DNA of 13,682 bases from Anaerolineaceae bacterium UBA2274 (lineage in GTDB: Bacteria > Chloroflexota > Anaerolineae > Anaerolineales > Anaerolineaceae), in contig DDWY01000069.1 of assembly GCA_002347705.1 (NCBI GenBank), positions 1-13,682 of the forward strand, given 5' to 3'. Position 1 is the stretch's first letter. The number at the start of each line of letters is the position of its first letter. The notes beneath the pieces were generated by a model. The model had not been told where the DNA came from. It saw only the letters and a list, made by a program, of their open reading frames with translations, and ran no database searches. A program made the translations under genes and the position numbers. This document shows positions 13,626-13,682 of this stretch, one piece after another.

Positions 13626-13682
13626 TTCGAGAGAAAGTTAGTATACTTTCAAAAATGAGGGCCCATAGCGCACGAAGTCCCC

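Noticed and set aside
1..13682. CRISPR array, toxin-antitoxin, phage or defence cluster
   Set aside because: No regularly spaced repeats, no Cas, toxin or phage structural motifs; the genes found are metabolic, transport-like or repair functions.

Overview
The window is about 13.7 kb of bacterial chromosome. It most resembles an anaerobic Chloroflexota of the Anaerolineae type. That assignment is inferred from four things: several lipoproteins and membrane proteins with Thr/Pro-rich tethers, three M42 aminopeptidase genes in a row, an EtfB-EtfA-FAD oxidase unit, and two genes whose -10 box sits only 6-7 nt before the ATG, as in leaderless transcripts. No rRNA or other taxonomic marker is present, so the lineage is a moderate-confidence guess.

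Layout from left to right. A multi-pass membrane protein runs off the left edge on the minus strand (1-575). A plus-strand lipoprotein with a BMP/PnrA-like periplasmic-binding fold follows (767-1813). Its stop codon abuts a decayed IS256-family transposase fragment (1797-2036, minus) and an imperfect hairpin that probably belongs to the same dead element.

From 7423 down to 2174 the minus strand is one tightly packed series. It reads: a single-TM Thr/Pro-rich protein (GTG start), three M42-family metalloaminopeptidase paralogues, a family 1 extracellular solute-binding lipoprotein and a two-TM protein. Junctions are 9 nt, 6 nt, TAATG, 32 nt (carrying its own -10 box) and ATGA. The M42 block probably handles late peptide breakdown in the cytoplasm. 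The binding lipoprotein has no permease or ATPase beside it.

A 290-bp gap (7424-7713) holds a stable hairpin and a four-tract G-quadruplex motif. Beyond it lies a second minus-strand operon, etfB-etfA-FAD oxidase (10939 to 7714), joined by two ATGA overlaps. Its order matches lctBCD-type lactate dehydrogenase/ETF complexes, so it probably oxidises a 2-hydroxyacid and passes electrons to the ETF.

Divergently, on the plus strand, come a class I DNA photolyase (11186-12595), a thioredoxin-fold-like protein without a CxxC, a 40-residue lysine-rich protein with a strong Shine-Dalgarno and a good terminator, and a tRNA-Ala(CGC) with a near-consensus promoter. I found no CRISPR array, toxin-antitoxin pair, prophage, intact mobile element or recognisable riboswitch. 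The more unusual points are the M42 triplet, the orphan binding protein with its membrane partner, the ETF-oxidase unit, the G-rich element behind it, and the leaderless-type starts.
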